From Bacteroidales bacterium (lineage in GTDB: Bacteria; Bacteroidota; Bacteroidia; Bacteroidales; UBA932), in the NCBI GenBank assembly GCA_022648685.1, contig JALCMW010000002.1:186001-250000 (forward strand): a DNA stretch of 64,000 nucleotides, given 5' to 3'. Both the position numbers and the translations under genes were made by a program. The notes below the pieces were generated by a model. That model did not search any database. It was not told the DNA's origin and saw only the letters and a list, made by a program, of their open reading frames with translations. Below are positions 26,793-36,441 of the stretch, piece by piece. Positions within the stretch are counted from its first letter, which is position 1. Every line of letters starts with the position of its first letter.

Positions 26793-27464
26793 CTACTTGT
26801 TCGAATTACGCTTGTTGTTTCTTGACCTCGGATTTCTGTTTTTTGAATTTGAATTGAAATTAAGGTTGAGTCCCGGCCTCGAAAAATTGGCATTCGAAGA
26901 TATCTTCGAAAGATTAATCCCTTCGGGAACTTTTATCCTGTAATCCGAAAGCTTTTCTATATCCTTGAAAATCGTTTCGTCAGCAACGCTGTCTTTGTTC
27001 CATATAAGATACTGCTGCCGCATATAAGTTGCGAGGGAACGAATCATCGCCGTCTTCATTTCCCCGTCCTGTTCCCCGGCGATGAGATCTATTATGCTCT
27101 CTATATTCCGTCCGTAATGCCGGGCCTTGACAGGCCGTTTGTTAAGCGGGATCATCAGGGGACGATTCGAACTTGAGTCTTCGGAAGGAGCCGGATAAGG
27201 GGAATCTATATCAATGTCATAACCCGCCATCATATACAAATGGTCCCACAACGTCTGTCCGTAGTTTTCCTGCTGATGCACTTGCGGATTTAAGGTCTCC
27301 ATTGCATTCACCACGGCATAAGCCTGTTCAGTCCTTTTGGCTTTATCCTCGATTACCCGGAGAGCTTTAGCCATATTCAGAATATTCCTTCCGTATTCGG
27401 GCATTTCAAGTTTCTCCCTCTCAGTATTGTAATATAACTTTACAGTATTCTCATTCCCTTCCAT
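26793..27464 (-). CDS. DUF4290 domain protein
   Basis: The 223-residue protein, started at ATG 27464 (MEGNENTVKLYYN), begins with the hallmark of DUF4290, MPEYGRNILNMAKA and the following DKAKRTEQAYAVVNAM. It continues with LWDHLYMMAGYDIDID and ends in a basic, Asn/Arg-rich tail (NKNRN-type low complexity) that could bind nucleic acid. The family is confined to Bacteroidota and has no known function. Here it is wedged between addA (37 bases upstream) and ftsK (13 bases downstream), so a link to chromosome processing is possible but untested. Confidence 0.85.
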   Translation of the reverse strand: MEGNENTVKLYYNTEREKLEMPEYGRNILNMAKALRVIEDKAKRTEQAYAVVNAMETLNPQVHQQENYGQTLWDHLYMMAGYDIDIDSPYPAPSEDSSSNRPLMIPLNKRPVKARHYGRNIESIIDLIAGEQDGEMKTAMIRSLATYMRQQYLIWNKDSVADETIFKDIEKLSDYRIKVPEGINLSKISSNANFSRPGLNLNFNSNSKNRNPRSRNNKRNSNK

Positions 27465-27501
27465 ATATACATATTTCTTACTGTCTGCAAATATAGCATT
27501 T

Positions 27502-30500
27502 TTAAAACAAATCGGAAGCATTTATAATTTCTCCGGCAGGCACATACCATAAATATGCTTTTACGTTGTCGTAGCCCATTCTTTTATAGATATCAGCATA
27601 TTTGCCAATCTGGAACAGGTATTTCTCATTTCTGGCACCGAACTTATAATCGACTACGGCAACGCTGCCGTCCGGATGCAATATCACCCTGTCCGGTCTG
27701 TATATACGGCCGTCCGCATCGATAAGCGAGATTTCATTCTCCACTTCTGCCGGAATTTCAGGAAACCAGCCGTATTCTGCAACCGATTGTATCCTGCCCC
27801 TCAGGAAAGATATTATTTCATTCATTTCATTTTCATCGATATCGCCAGATTCGAAAACCTCATCCACAGCTTTGTCCAGATCGGAAGGTGATTTTACTTT
27901 TGAAAGGATATTGTGCATCACGATACCTCTAAGGCGCACCGAAGCTTCAATTCCCGTTTTACCGTCATCAGAAAAGAAATCATAGGAATCGGAACTGAAA
28001 TCAAGACGGACCCTCTTTTTCATAAGTCCTGACTTATCGTCAATGTAATCGGGATTTATCGGATAGGAAGGATATTCCGATATGACAGTATCTTCAGCCA
28101 AAAGATTCTGATCACTGCCATGTAAAGAAGAAAAATCATAGACATCGCCTTTTATGTAATTCAAGCGGCCTTCGCTCTCATCGGTCTCCGCCTCTTCTTT
28201 CTCCTTTACGAACCCGGCATCCGCACCTTTTATCTCGGCATACCAATACAAGATCTGCGACATATCGGTAAAAGGATACATTACGGCAGATGAGTTACGG
28301 CAGCCATCCATACATTTGGCAGAAGGTGTCGAAGCGATAATCCGCATTCCTTTTGCCGCTCTCGTGGATGCAACATAAAAAGTATTCAGATTGTCGATCA
28401 ATTGTTTCCTTCTGTCTTCAAGATAATCATCGGCGAAGACCGTCTGAAGCTTGTCAGACGACAATTTAACCAAATAAATACCTTCTGCAGCCCCCTGCAA
28501 TGACGTCCCGGACAAGTCCGGATGGCACCAGCGGGATTCAGGAGTAAAAAGTTTCACCTTTTCAGCATGCGGAAAGATGACATATGGGAAAGATAATCCC
28601 TTTGATTTATGAATAGTTATGATCCTTACCGCATCGACGCCCTTAGGAGATCCCAGCTTAGGATCGGCGGTTTCCCAATATTTCAAGAAATCACCGGAAG
28701 AATTTCCGTTTACGGAAGACCACGCCATAAGATCATCCATAAACGCCTGTATATAAGGAATTTCTCCGGAAAACAACGTTTCATCGTTCTTTGCCAGATC
28801 CCTTAACAATATCTCACATAAATCTATTAACGAATGGCAAGACTCCGGTTTGGAAATACCAAGTGACTCCGCCAGATAAGCATTGATAGAATCATTCTCG
28901 TCATTGAAATATGCCAAAAGCGAGACAAGCCTCCTGACCGTAATCGAAGATTTCACTTTCAAAGAGTCATCCGATATGACCGGTATTTTTTCTGCAAGCA
29001 GAAATTCGGCGATATCGGATCCGATCCTGTTTGTTCTGACCAATACTGCAATATCTCCGTATCTTCCGCCCGAATTCATTACATTTCGTATCGAACCCAA
29101 AATCTCGGTATTTTGATTTTCGGAAGAACAGAAAGTCAAATCCACGCTGCCTTGGGAAGAATCATGAACGGCAACTTTCTGTCCGACATCCATATACATT
29201 CCAGATATGCTTTTCCCGCTCATATCAGCCTTATCAAGGGAATCCAAACAATCTGCAGCGAATTTAAAGAACCCGTTATTGAATTCCACAATATTTCCCA
29301 GACTGCGGAAATTTGAATCAAGACATGATTCCTTCGCTCCGGGAAATTGCTTTTTCAATTCACTGTCCAGAAGATTCCAATCGGAACCGCGCCATCTGTA
29401 TATGCTCTGCTTGACATCACCGACTATAAGGTTATAGTGATTATTGGAATCACTCTCTTTCAGAAGCGGTCTGAAATTATCCCATTGGATATTGGAAGTA
29501 TCCTGGAATTCGTCCAACAGAAAGTTTTCGAACCTGACGCCAAGTTTTTCGTAAATGAATGGGGCGTCGGTACCATCTATTATATCTTTCAGAATATGAT
29601 TGGAATCATCTATGCTGAGAACGTTTTTCTCTTTCATCAGCTTGTCGAACTCCCTGTAAAGGTCGCCGGCGATGCCCAAATCATAGACTTGGTTTCTTAA
29701 CAAGATAGCCGTCCTGTATATCTTATACGGAGAGCCGAAAAGATCCGCAAACCCGGACAAAGGTCTGTCAAGTATTCCGGCCACTTTCGGAAGAAGGCCG
29801 GGAGCTTTTGCCTTTGAAAACCATTGCATTTCATCTCCGGCTTTTTCAAGGAAAGAAACGCCGGGGGTTTCCACCGTCGAGCCGGGAGCCGATGTGACAT
29901 AGTCTTCCACCTTGCACAAGAATTTCCGGTTGCTGTCTGCCGGATCGACCCCTGCAGAAGCCATGACATCAACTACAGCTGAAGCGGCTGCAGAAACTTT
30001 TGATTTGTAATCTTTTATATAAGCCTCGCATTTTGAATGCAAGTTCCGGAGCGTCACGATGGAATAAGATTTCCTGACGTCTATTCCCAGGGACTCGGAC
30101 ATTTCGACATGTTCGTCGTTTTTCAGATCGACCGCCATCTCGTAAAGTTTTCTGTCAAGAGAGAATTTCCCCTCATTCTCCAGCTGTTCCTCAACACTGT
30201 TTGTCAGCCACTCCAGCATCTCGGAATTGGTTTCCGTCAAGGAATCCAGAATCCGGTCCACACTTTCCACCGCCAGCGAATTTTTGTCCAGTTCCACTTG
30301 ATAAGAAGCGAACTGCCCGACTTCCCTGGAGAAGGCTTTCAAAGTCCTCTGGAAAAACTTATCTATCGTACTGACTGAAAACGCACCGTAATCATGAAGT
30401 ATATTGCAAAGTATGATTTTGCATTTTTTGCTTATCCCGGACTTTTCGGACAAAGGCAGATCTGCAAAAATCTCCCGATAATCGGATTTGCCGGGATCGG

Positions 30501-30687
30501 ATGCAAGCACGTAAAGTTCTTTGATGATACGGCTTTTCATCTCATCGGTTGCCTTGTTCGTAAATGTCACGGCCAGGATATGCCGGTATGCGGACGGGTC
30601 GTCCGATTCAAGCAGTATACGTATATATTTTTCCGCCAGATTATACGTTTTTCCGGATCCGGCGGAGGCTCTCATAATTTCTATCAT
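27502..30687 (-). CDS. addA: AddA/RecB-like UvrD-type helicase-nuclease
   Basis: The 1061-residue subunit of a double-strand-break processing enzyme combines a superfamily 1 helicase with a C-terminal nuclease. Walker A is SAGSGKTYNLAEKY near residue 8; motif II is LLDEFQDTSN; motif III is GDVKQSIYRWRGSD; motif V/VI contains ITIHKSKGLSFPYVIFP. The nuclease core is VAVVDYKFGARNEKY near the C-terminus, with the Asp and Lys of a PD-(D/E)xK site. I start at ATG 30687 (MIEIMRASAGSGKT), which overlaps the addB stop as ATGA. Partner of addB. Confidence 0.92.
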   Translation of the reverse strand: MIEIMRASAGSGKTYNLAEKYIRILLESDDPSAYRHILAVTFTNKATDEMKSRIIKELYVLASDPGKSDYREIFADLPLSEKSGISKKCKIILCNILHDYGAFSVSTIDKFFQRTLKAFSREVGQFASYQVELDKNSLAVESVDRILDSLTETNSEMLEWLTNSVEEQLENEGKFSLDRKLYEMAVDLKNDEHVEMSESLGIDVRKSYSIVTLRNLHSKCEAYIKDYKSKVSAAASAVVDVMASAGVDPADSNRKFLCKVEDYVTSAPGSTVETPGVSFLEKAGDEMQWFSKAKAPGLLPKVAGILDRPLSGFADLFGSPYKIYRTAILLRNQVYDLGIAGDLYREFDKLMKEKNVLSIDDSNHILKDIIDGTDAPFIYEKLGVRFENFLLDEFQDTSNIQWDNFRPLLKESDSNNHYNLIVGDVKQSIYRWRGSDWNLLDSELKKQFPGAKESCLDSNFRSLGNIVEFNNGFFKFAADCLDSLDKADMSGKSISGMYMDVGQKVAVHDSSQGSVDLTFCSSENQNTEILGSIRNVMNSGGRYGDIAVLVRTNRIGSDIAEFLLAEKIPVISDDSLKVKSSITVRRLVSLLAYFNDENDSINAYLAESLGISKPESCHSLIDLCEILLRDLAKNDETLFSGEIPYIQAFMDDLMAWSSVNGNSSGDFLKYWETADPKLGSPKGVDAVRIITIHKSKGLSFPYVIFPHAEKVKLFTPESRWCHPDLSGTSLQGAAEGIYLVKLSSDKLQTVFADDYLEDRRKQLIDNLNTFYVASTRAAKGMRIIASTPSAKCMDGCRNSSAVMYPFTDMSQILYWYAEIKGADAGFVKEKEEAETDESEGRLNYIKGDVYDFSSLHGSDQNLLAEDTVISEYPSYPINPDYIDDKSGLMKKRVRLDFSSDSYDFFSDDGKTGIEASVRLRGIVMHNILSKVKSPSDLDKAVDEVFESGDIDENEMNEIISFLRGRIQSVAEYGWFPEIPAEVENEISLIDADGRIYRPDRVILHPDGSVAVVDYKFGARNEKYLFQIGKYADIYKRMGYDNVKAYLWYVPAGEIINASDLF

Positions 30688-33668
30688 CTTCCGCAAATTG
30701 TCTTGAAATCACAATACTCGCAAATTGTCAAATCTTCAGTCCGACGGAAAGGTACCGATATATCAACCATCTTTTCGAACATTGTCTTCAGACCTTCTTC
30801 GGTCAGATCGCAGAATTTCTTATTCATATCCACACTCATTATTTCCGAATTGAATAATTTACGAACCGAATATATAGCATTAACTATCCTTTTTCCTGAC
30901 AAAGACGAATCTCCTTCCAAAAACCTGTCATACAGAAAAAGCTGCAAAGCTATCTTGGGCCTTTTAGGCGAGTCATCGGCAAATAAGGATTTCACAATAT
31001 CGGAAGCATTGTCATCGTTTATATCAGCATCCTCATCAAGGACTTTTCCGGTTTTGTAGTCAACAATTCTTACGGTATCCGCGACGAAACTGTCCATCCT
31101 GTCTATATAGCCCACGAAATCGAATCCGTTGAAATTCCATTTCTTCTGCATTTCAAGACCGAGAATTCTGAATTTTGACGTTCCAAGACCGGACATAAAC
31201 TGCAGATCCTGCCGCAATGTCCTGGCTACATATTCATATATGACCTTCTCCAGGACAAGATTCCTTCCGCTTACTTCCACCGAATTCAATTCATCCAATA
31301 TCAACGAACGGATTTTCGCCTTGACAACGCCGTCATTTTTCAACAGCCCCTTTATATAATCGACAGTAATATATTCCAAAGGTTTCGATAAATTCTCCAG
31401 GACATTCCTTCTGTCCATCCGGAAACCGGGGTCTAACGCTTCGCCACCTAAATATAAAGCATACATCGTATTATGGAAGACATTGCCCAGCATCCCCATA
31501 TCCAAAGATTCCGAAATTTCATCCCCGGCTTTCAATTTCAAGAGATCGGCATAATAGAATTTTGCCGGACATGACAGGTAATTCAAAACGGACGATGCGG
31601 AAAACACCGTCTTTCTTATCTTTTCTATATCTTCTCCGGTCTTCGGGACAAACGATTCCTGCTCGGGGATTTTTATTACAGGTTTTGAAGCCAGCCGTTT
31701 CAGCGGAACCTCGAAATGGTATTCCAATTGCTTGATATAACGGCTCTCCTCTCCGGACTGCATGCCTTCCGTCCTTGAATCATACAAAAGCCACACATTG
31801 ACTGACCTTTGCAGCATACGGTAAAAATAATATGCCCATACGATATCCTGATTTTCATATGTGGGAAGATCGAAGCCTTTACGTAATTCCGGCGGAATAA
31901 ACGAAGACCCGGCACTCTTTCGCGGGAACACCCCTTCATTGCATGATAACAAAATGATATTGGAAAAATCCAGCGCCCTGGTTTCCAGAGGCCCCATTAT
32001 CTGAAGCCCTTTCAACGGTTCCCCCCTGAAAGGGACGGAAACAGTTCCGGTCAATTGCTGAAGAAGTCTGAAATATGTAACGGGCTTCACTCTCAAATGT
32101 ACTGACTTCAGTCTGTTTACACAATTATAATACTGTCTTGCGAAATCCAATTCGGACAGCATATCCTTGTTCCCTTTGATAGCCGATGCGACTGAATTTA
32201 TCACGGCTGTCTGATAATCTGCCAAAGCGTCGATTTGTTCTGAAGATGAAGATTCCGTATCGGCTACGACCGGGCGGAATACAAGGCGGAACAGATTATT
32301 TTGCTCAAGATCGCTTTGAGGAATATAATATTTCGATTCTTTTCTCACTCTATCCACATCCGATTTGTGCTCGCCCAAAGCTTCGAGAAACAACCCGTTG
32401 GAAAATATCGACAAAACCTGTTTATGATAAAAATACCAGCCGTCTGAGCGTTTGCGCAAATGGATCTGCAAAGAAGCAATCGCCGACATAAGGGAATAAA
32501 TCGAACTGCCCGACATCGGATATCCCATTGTTACGTTGACGGATTTTATTTCAGGCGGTATTGTATTGACAAGAGGCATAAGCAATGTCTCGTCCGGTAG
32601 GACTATTGCGCAGTCGGCGCCGGATGTTCCATCCAATCTTCCGACTCCGGACATGTCGCCATTCAAATATTCCGAACTTATTTCCTTAAGTATTTCAGGA
32701 ACAAGTTTGACCTGCCCTACTGAAGAAGGCACACTTACAACTTTTATTTCGGGGATATTGGAACAGTCGTCATCCAAAACAAAAGACGGGGGGAATTCTT
32801 TTATGTTTTCCTCCATGAAAAACGAAGATCTGTTGCTGCGGTCCCTGATCAAATCAGATGAATAATCCCAGCAGAACTCGGCCAGACCGGCATCCCTCAT
32901 CTTCCCCATTACCTTCTTCTCGCAACGGTTCAATGCATTCAGTCCTACAAAAACGAACTTCCCCACTTGTCCGAACGTCTTTTCCAGAATCCCGGATACT
33001 GATCCCTTATCCAGAATATCGGCAAGTTCCCTGTAAACCATGCCTTCATAAGCTTCGTTTTCCGACCGGAGCTTCTCCTTATAAGAAATATAAAGGGGAT
33101 AAAGTATCTCCCATATGCTCAGAAATTTTTCTTTCACACCGGGATTCTTATCCGACGGATCAATGGAAATCCCTTCATCCGATTTGAAATGTGCGATAAA
33201 TCTTGTAATCGCATTCCGTTGTTTATCGGAAAGATACGAATAAGAATCACGAATAGCCTTGTAATCGGATATATTGGTGAACAACAATTTCGGATCCGCA
33301 AGATATTTGTCCGTATCATCGAAATCGGCAAGTATCACATCTCCCCAGAAGATAAAATCGTCCAGGGATTCATGTTTCGGATTCAGGATTTTGTAACAAT
33401 CATACAATTCCAGAAGCAGCTTGACCCTATCGGTGACATGAGCCCCGCATACTTTGAAAAAGAAATTATTTATGGTCAGAGATTCGGGCGCAGTTACAGG
33501 CTTCTTCGAGAAAGTGCCGTCAGGTAACCGAATTCCTCCGCGGACTTCATCAGAAAGGTATTTGACGAAAAAGACCTGCGAACGTCTGTTGGGAAAAATG
33601 AAACAAGACTTGCTTATATCTCCAGTCCGGAAATAATGCCGGGCAACTTGTCTAAGAAATGGTATCAT
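30684..33668 (-). CDS. addB: AddB-like nuclease subunit with iron-sulfur cluster
   Basis: The 994-residue partner of AddA starts at ATG 33668 (MIPFLRQVARHYF). The frame opens further upstream at 33740 only through a TTG, and the -7 box would then fall inside the gene. CFIFPNRRSQVFFVKYL near the start resembles the degenerate helicase motif of AddB. The C-terminal third has the RecB-family nuclease: VGYIDRMDSF and VRIVDYKTGK. Cysteines in CPAKFYYADLLKLK and in the closing CEYCDFKTICGR fit the [4Fe-4S] staple of AddB nucleases. It heads the addB-addA-DUF4290-ftsK-lolA operon. Confidence 0.9.
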   Translation of the reverse strand: MIPFLRQVARHYFRTGDISKSCFIFPNRRSQVFFVKYLSDEVRGGIRLPDGTFSKKPVTAPESLTINNFFFKVCGAHVTDRVKLLLELYDCYKILNPKHESLDDFIFWGDVILADFDDTDKYLADPKLLFTNISDYKAIRDSYSYLSDKQRNAITRFIAHFKSDEGISIDPSDKNPGVKEKFLSIWEILYPLYISYKEKLRSENEAYEGMVYRELADILDKGSVSGILEKTFGQVGKFVFVGLNALNRCEKKVMGKMRDAGLAEFCWDYSSDLIRDRSNRSSFFMEENIKEFPPSFVLDDDCSNIPEIKVVSVPSSVGQVKLVPEILKEISSEYLNGDMSGVGRLDGTSGADCAIVLPDETLLMPLVNTIPPEIKSVNVTMGYPMSGSSIYSLMSAIASLQIHLRKRSDGWYFYHKQVLSIFSNGLFLEALGEHKSDVDRVRKESKYYIPQSDLEQNNLFRLVFRPVVADTESSSSEQIDALADYQTAVINSVASAIKGNKDMLSELDFARQYYNCVNRLKSVHLRVKPVTYFRLLQQLTGTVSVPFRGEPLKGLQIMGPLETRALDFSNIILLSCNEGVFPRKSAGSSFIPPELRKGFDLPTYENQDIVWAYYFYRMLQRSVNVWLLYDSRTEGMQSGEESRYIKQLEYHFEVPLKRLASKPVIKIPEQESFVPKTGEDIEKIRKTVFSASSVLNYLSCPAKFYYADLLKLKAGDEISESLDMGMLGNVFHNTMYALYLGGEALDPGFRMDRRNVLENLSKPLEYITVDYIKGLLKNDGVVKAKIRSLILDELNSVEVSGRNLVLEKVIYEYVARTLRQDLQFMSGLGTSKFRILGLEMQKKWNFNGFDFVGYIDRMDSFVADTVRIVDYKTGKVLDEDADINDDNASDIVKSLFADDSPKRPKIALQLFLYDRFLEGDSSLSGKRIVNAIYSVRKLFNSEIMSVDMNKKFCDLTEEGLKTMFEKMVDISVPFRRTEDLTICEYCDFKTICGR

Positions 33669-33715
33669 ATATGGCTTATGCAACGTTCGAATATATGAAT
33701 TATGATTGTGATTGA

Positions 33716-33723
33716 CAAAAATA
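33716..33723 (-). promoter_or_regulatory. -7 box for the addB operon
   Basis: TATTTTTG on the minus strand matches TAnnTTTG, 47 bases before the addB start. A CAAA at 33738-33741 (TTTG on the minus strand) is a possible -33, but the spacer is only 14 bases. Confidence 0.45.
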
Positions 33724-33763
33724 TCGTCATTTTGTGACAAAAAGAACTATTTTCAAAAAAAGC

Positions 33764-33794
33764 TTTGCATAACCGGTTTGATTGGCTATATTTG
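33764..33794 (+). promoter_or_regulatory. promoter of rubrerythrin
   Basis: TTTG at 33764-33767, a 19-base spacer and TATATTTG at 33787-33794 form a complete promoter. The leader is about 30 bases. It is divergent from the addB promoter. Confidence 0.75.
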
Positions 33795-33829
33795 CTGTGT
33801 ATTTAGAATTATTAAAAATTAAAACAATC

Positions 33830-34393
33830 ATGAAAAAGAAATTCAGATGTCTTGTTTGCGGATTTGTCTATGAAGGTGAAAATCCGCCAGCGGAATGCCC
33901 CGTCTGCCATGCATCGGCCGACAAATTCGTTGAAATCAAAGATGAAACAGGGCCGAAGACTGTCAATTGGGCTTGCAAACACGAATTGGGAATAGCCAAA
34001 GGCATTGATCCTGAAATTCTTCAAGGCTTGAAAGATAACTTCACGGGAGAGTGTTCGGAAGTGGGAATGTATTTCGCGATGGGCAGGCAAGCCGACCGCG
34101 AAGGCTATCCGGAAATAGCCGAAACTTTCAAACGGTATGCTTTGGAAGAAGCGGAACATGCATCCAAATTTGCAGAATTACTCGGAGAGGTCGTCTGGGA
34201 TACGAAAACCAATCTTGAAAAACGTATAGTTGCTGAAGAAGGAGCCTGCGCAGGAAAGCTGGAAATAGCAACGAAAGCAAAGGCGCTGAACTATGATGCG
34301 ATACACGATACCGTCCATGAAATGGCAAAAGACGAGGCAAGACACGGATCCGGGTTCCTCGGTTTGTACAATCGCTATTTCAAAAAATCATGA
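33830..34393 (+). CDS. rbr: reverse rubrerythrin (rubredoxin domain first)
   Basis: This 187-residue peroxide-reducing protein protects anaerobes from oxygen and peroxide. The rubredoxin-type Fe site is at the N-terminus (Cys7, Cys10, Cys23, Cys26) and is followed by a ferritin-like di-iron helix bundle with Glu74, Glu107 and His110 (EEAEHA), Glu137, Glu144, Glu169 and His172 (DEARHG). The order is the reverse of classical rubrerythrin. The start at 33830 gives [12 protein letters not shown]; upstream in-frame codons overlap the promoter. It is monocistronic, with its own promoter and terminator. Confidence 0.93.
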   Translation: MKKKFRCLVCGFVYEGENPPAECPVCHASADKFVEIKDETGPKTVNWACKHELGIAKGIDPEILQGLKDNFTGECSEVGMYFAMGRQADREGYPEIAETFKRYALEEAEHASKFAELLGEVVWDTKTNLEKRIVAEEGACAGKLEIATKAKALNYDAIHDTVHEMAKDEARHGSGFLGLYNRYFKKS

Positions 34394-34441
34394 ATAACTG
34401 ATAAGAGAATAATTATCTGATCAGCAAATGATTTATCTTAG

Positions 34442-34476
34442 AAACCGGCAGACGCAAAAACCTGCCGGTTTTTTAT
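34442..34476 (+). terminator. rho-independent terminator after rubrerythrin
   Basis: AAACCGGCAG (34442-34451) pairs with CTGCCGGTTT (34462-34471) and continues into a T-run. Confidence 0.85.
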
Positions 34477-34542
34477 ATCAGAGCTTGCCGGCAAATCATT
34501 AAAATTGGGAAGGCATATTCTCGTATTGACACAATCTTTTAT

Positions 34543-34550
34543 TATTTTTG
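34543..34550 (+). promoter_or_regulatory. -7 box for manA
   Basis: TATTTTTG matches TAnnTTTG, 21 bases before the manA ATG. No -33 match at 19 bases. Confidence 0.5.
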
Positions 34551-34571
34551 CCGATATAACATTCTTATACT

Positions 34572-35834
34572 ATGGAAGAAGAAAAAAACAAAAAATTATA
34601 TCCCTTAAAATTCATGCCTATCGCCGAAAAAGTTTCCTGGGGAGGAAATGCGCTGATCAAGAACTACGGCAAGAAATTTTTCGAAGCTAACGGCAAAGGC
34701 GAAGACATCCCGGTCGGGGAAGATGAAAAGATAGGTGAAAGCTGGGAAATATCGGATATGGGTTTCAGGGACTCTGTCGTTACCAACGGATGGCTTGCAG
34801 GCAATTCGATAAGCGACATTATGGAGACGTATCTGGAAAGAGTGGTCGGAGATAATATTTTCGAATATTACGGGAGGCAATTCCCGATAATGGCAAAACT
34901 TATTGATGTTAGAGGCAGGACGCCGCTGATGGCACATCCGGACGACGAAAGCGCGGAACAAAGGTATGATTCGCTTGGAAAGACCAAGTTATGGTATATT
35001 GAAGATGCGGAACCCGGAGCAAAAGTGTTCATGGGCTTTAAGCATGATATATCTTCAGCGGAATTCTACGAAAGATGCATGGACGGTTCCGTAGAAGAAA
35101 TCATGAATATGATATATCCGAAGAAAGGAGACGCTTTCCTCATAAAACCGGGAACGGTGCATTGTGCAGCGGACGGACTTATTATAGCGGAAATTGCGGA
35201 ATCATCCGATATCGACTTCAACCTTTTCAACTGGGGAAAGCCGACCGAAAACAACGGTCTTGAAGAATTGTCATTAAGGCAAGCCTTTGATTTGATAACA
35301 TTTACGAAGTACGATGACGAATGTTTCATAAAAGGACGTTTATGGCCTGCAGAAAAGGACTCTGAAGAGGATAAGGCTGAAGGTCCGGGACACAGACATT
35401 CAAAAAAGATCACTGAGAATCTGGTCGCCGCAAAGGAATTCACGGTAACCAAAATCAGCCTTTCCGATCCCCTTCACATATATGCGGAACAATTCAACAG
35501 CTTTATAATATATATGTGCCTGGAAGGAGAAGCTTCAATACAAGTTCCTGCCGAAAACGGGAAGAATGGCAGCAATATGGACAATTATATTCTTTCTGCA
35601 GGAGAAACCATATTGATTCCCAATGATATAACAGACTTTTTCCTTGTTCCGAGAGACAGGGATACTATCTTGCTTGAGACGGTTATGGACAAAAGGGAAG
35701 ATCCGGATCCTTATATAAACCAGAAGGCGGCTCCATATCTGCCGGATGAAGGGGATGGAGGAAATGGGACCGGATGCAAAGACGACGGATGCACCGATCA
35801 TTGCTGTGACGGACATTCCCACCTCAAGAATTGA
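34572..35834 (+). CDS. manA: class I mannose-6-phosphate isomerase with Cys/His-rich tail
   Basis: This zinc enzyme interconverts mannose-6-phosphate and fructose-6-phosphate. The 420-residue protein has the family blocks ESWEISDMGF, MAHPDDESAEQRYDSLGKTK, the cupin zinc site KPGTVHCAADGLIIAEI, and SDIDFNLFNWG. After the second cupin (ending near residue 380) a Gly/Asp-rich linker leads to a tail with Cys402, Cys407, His410, Cys411, Cys412, His415 and His417. Such a metal-binding-looking tail is not part of the enzyme family. The gene probably starts the manA-hslR pair; it has its own -7 box. Confidence 0.9.
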   Translation: MEEEKNKKLYPLKFMPIAEKVSWGGNALIKNYGKKFFEANGKGEDIPVGEDEKIGESWEISDMGFRDSVVTNGWLAGNSISDIMETYLERVVGDNIFEYYGRQFPIMAKLIDVRGRTPLMAHPDDESAEQRYDSLGKTKLWYIEDAEPGAKVFMGFKHDISSAEFYERCMDGSVEEIMNMIYPKKGDAFLIKPGTVHCAADGLIIAEIAESSDIDFNLFNWGKPTENNGLEELSLRQAFDLITFTKYDDECFIKGRLWPAEKDSEEDKAEGPGHRHSKKITENLVAAKEFTVTKISLSDPLHIYAEQFNSFIIYMCLEGEASIQVPAENGKNGSNMDNYILSAGETILIPNDITDFFLVPRDRDTILLETVMDKREDPDPYINQKAAPYLPDEGDGGNGTGCKDDGCTDHCCDGHSHLKN

Positions 35835-35866
35835 AACCTGATACTAGAACCATATTAAGTAAAGAG

Positions 35867-36283
35867 ATGACCGGAGAAGTACGTATAGACAAATATTTAT
35901 GGGCCATAAGAGTTTATAAAACCAGAAGCGAGGCAGCCGAAGCTTGCAAAGGCAACAAAGTCAAAGTAAACGGATTTGAAGTCAAGCCTTCGAGAACGGT
36001 AAAGGAAGGCGATGTCCTTACCGTACGGAAAGGGGCGGTATGCTATACTTATTCTATTCTGCGCCTTGTCGAAAACAGGCAGAGTGCCAAAACCGTCCCC
36101 GAATATGCCGAAAACAGGACACCTCAAACCGAACTGGACAAAATGAAGGCTCCTGCTGAAACATTCTTTTTCAAAAGGGACAGGGGAAGCGGACGTCCAA
36201 CGAAAAAAGACCGGCGTCAAATCGATTCCTTATGGAATGATATGGAACCGGACATCTCCGATGAAGATCCTGATAATATATAA
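35867..36283 (+). CDS. hslR: S4-domain RNA-binding protein, Hsp15-like
   Basis: The 138-residue protein has an S4 RNA-binding fold: RIDKYLWAIRVYKTRSEAAEAC, KVKVNGFEVKPSRTVKEGDV. A basic C-terminal tail (FFFKRDRGSGRPTKKDRR) is like Hsp15, which binds stalled 50S subunits with a nascent chain. I take ATG 35867 (MTGEVRIDKYLW); the frame also opens from a TTG overlapping the manA stop. It is 32 bases after manA and likely shares its message. Confidence 0.88.
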   Translation: MTGEVRIDKYLWAIRVYKTRSEAAEACKGNKVKVNGFEVKPSRTVKEGDVLTVRKGAVCYTYSILRLVENRQSAKTVPEYAENRTPQTELDKMKAPAETFFFKRDRGSGRPTKKDRRQIDSLWNDMEPDISDEDPDNI

Positions 36284-36378
36284 CTTGCCCGGCAATAAAA
36301 AAGTCTCTTTCCTCTCACATAAATCCCATTGGCCAAAAATAAAAATTTCCGGAATTTTATAAATTTTATCGGAAAACA

Positions 36379-36412
36379 CTTGACTCGTACCCTACGTCAT
36401 ACTATATCTTTG
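36379..36412 (+). promoter_or_regulatory. promoter of the merR-uvrA2 pair
   Basis: TATCTTTG at 36405-36412 is the -7 box, with a TTGACTC beginning at 36380 as a possible -33, spacing about 22. The spacer holds GTACCCTACGT, a partial dyad. An over-long spacer with a dyad is how MerR-family regulators twist their promoters, so autoregulation is plausible. Confidence 0.45.
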
Positions 36413-36441
36413 CCGGCAGATAACAAATGCGCACTGTTGTC

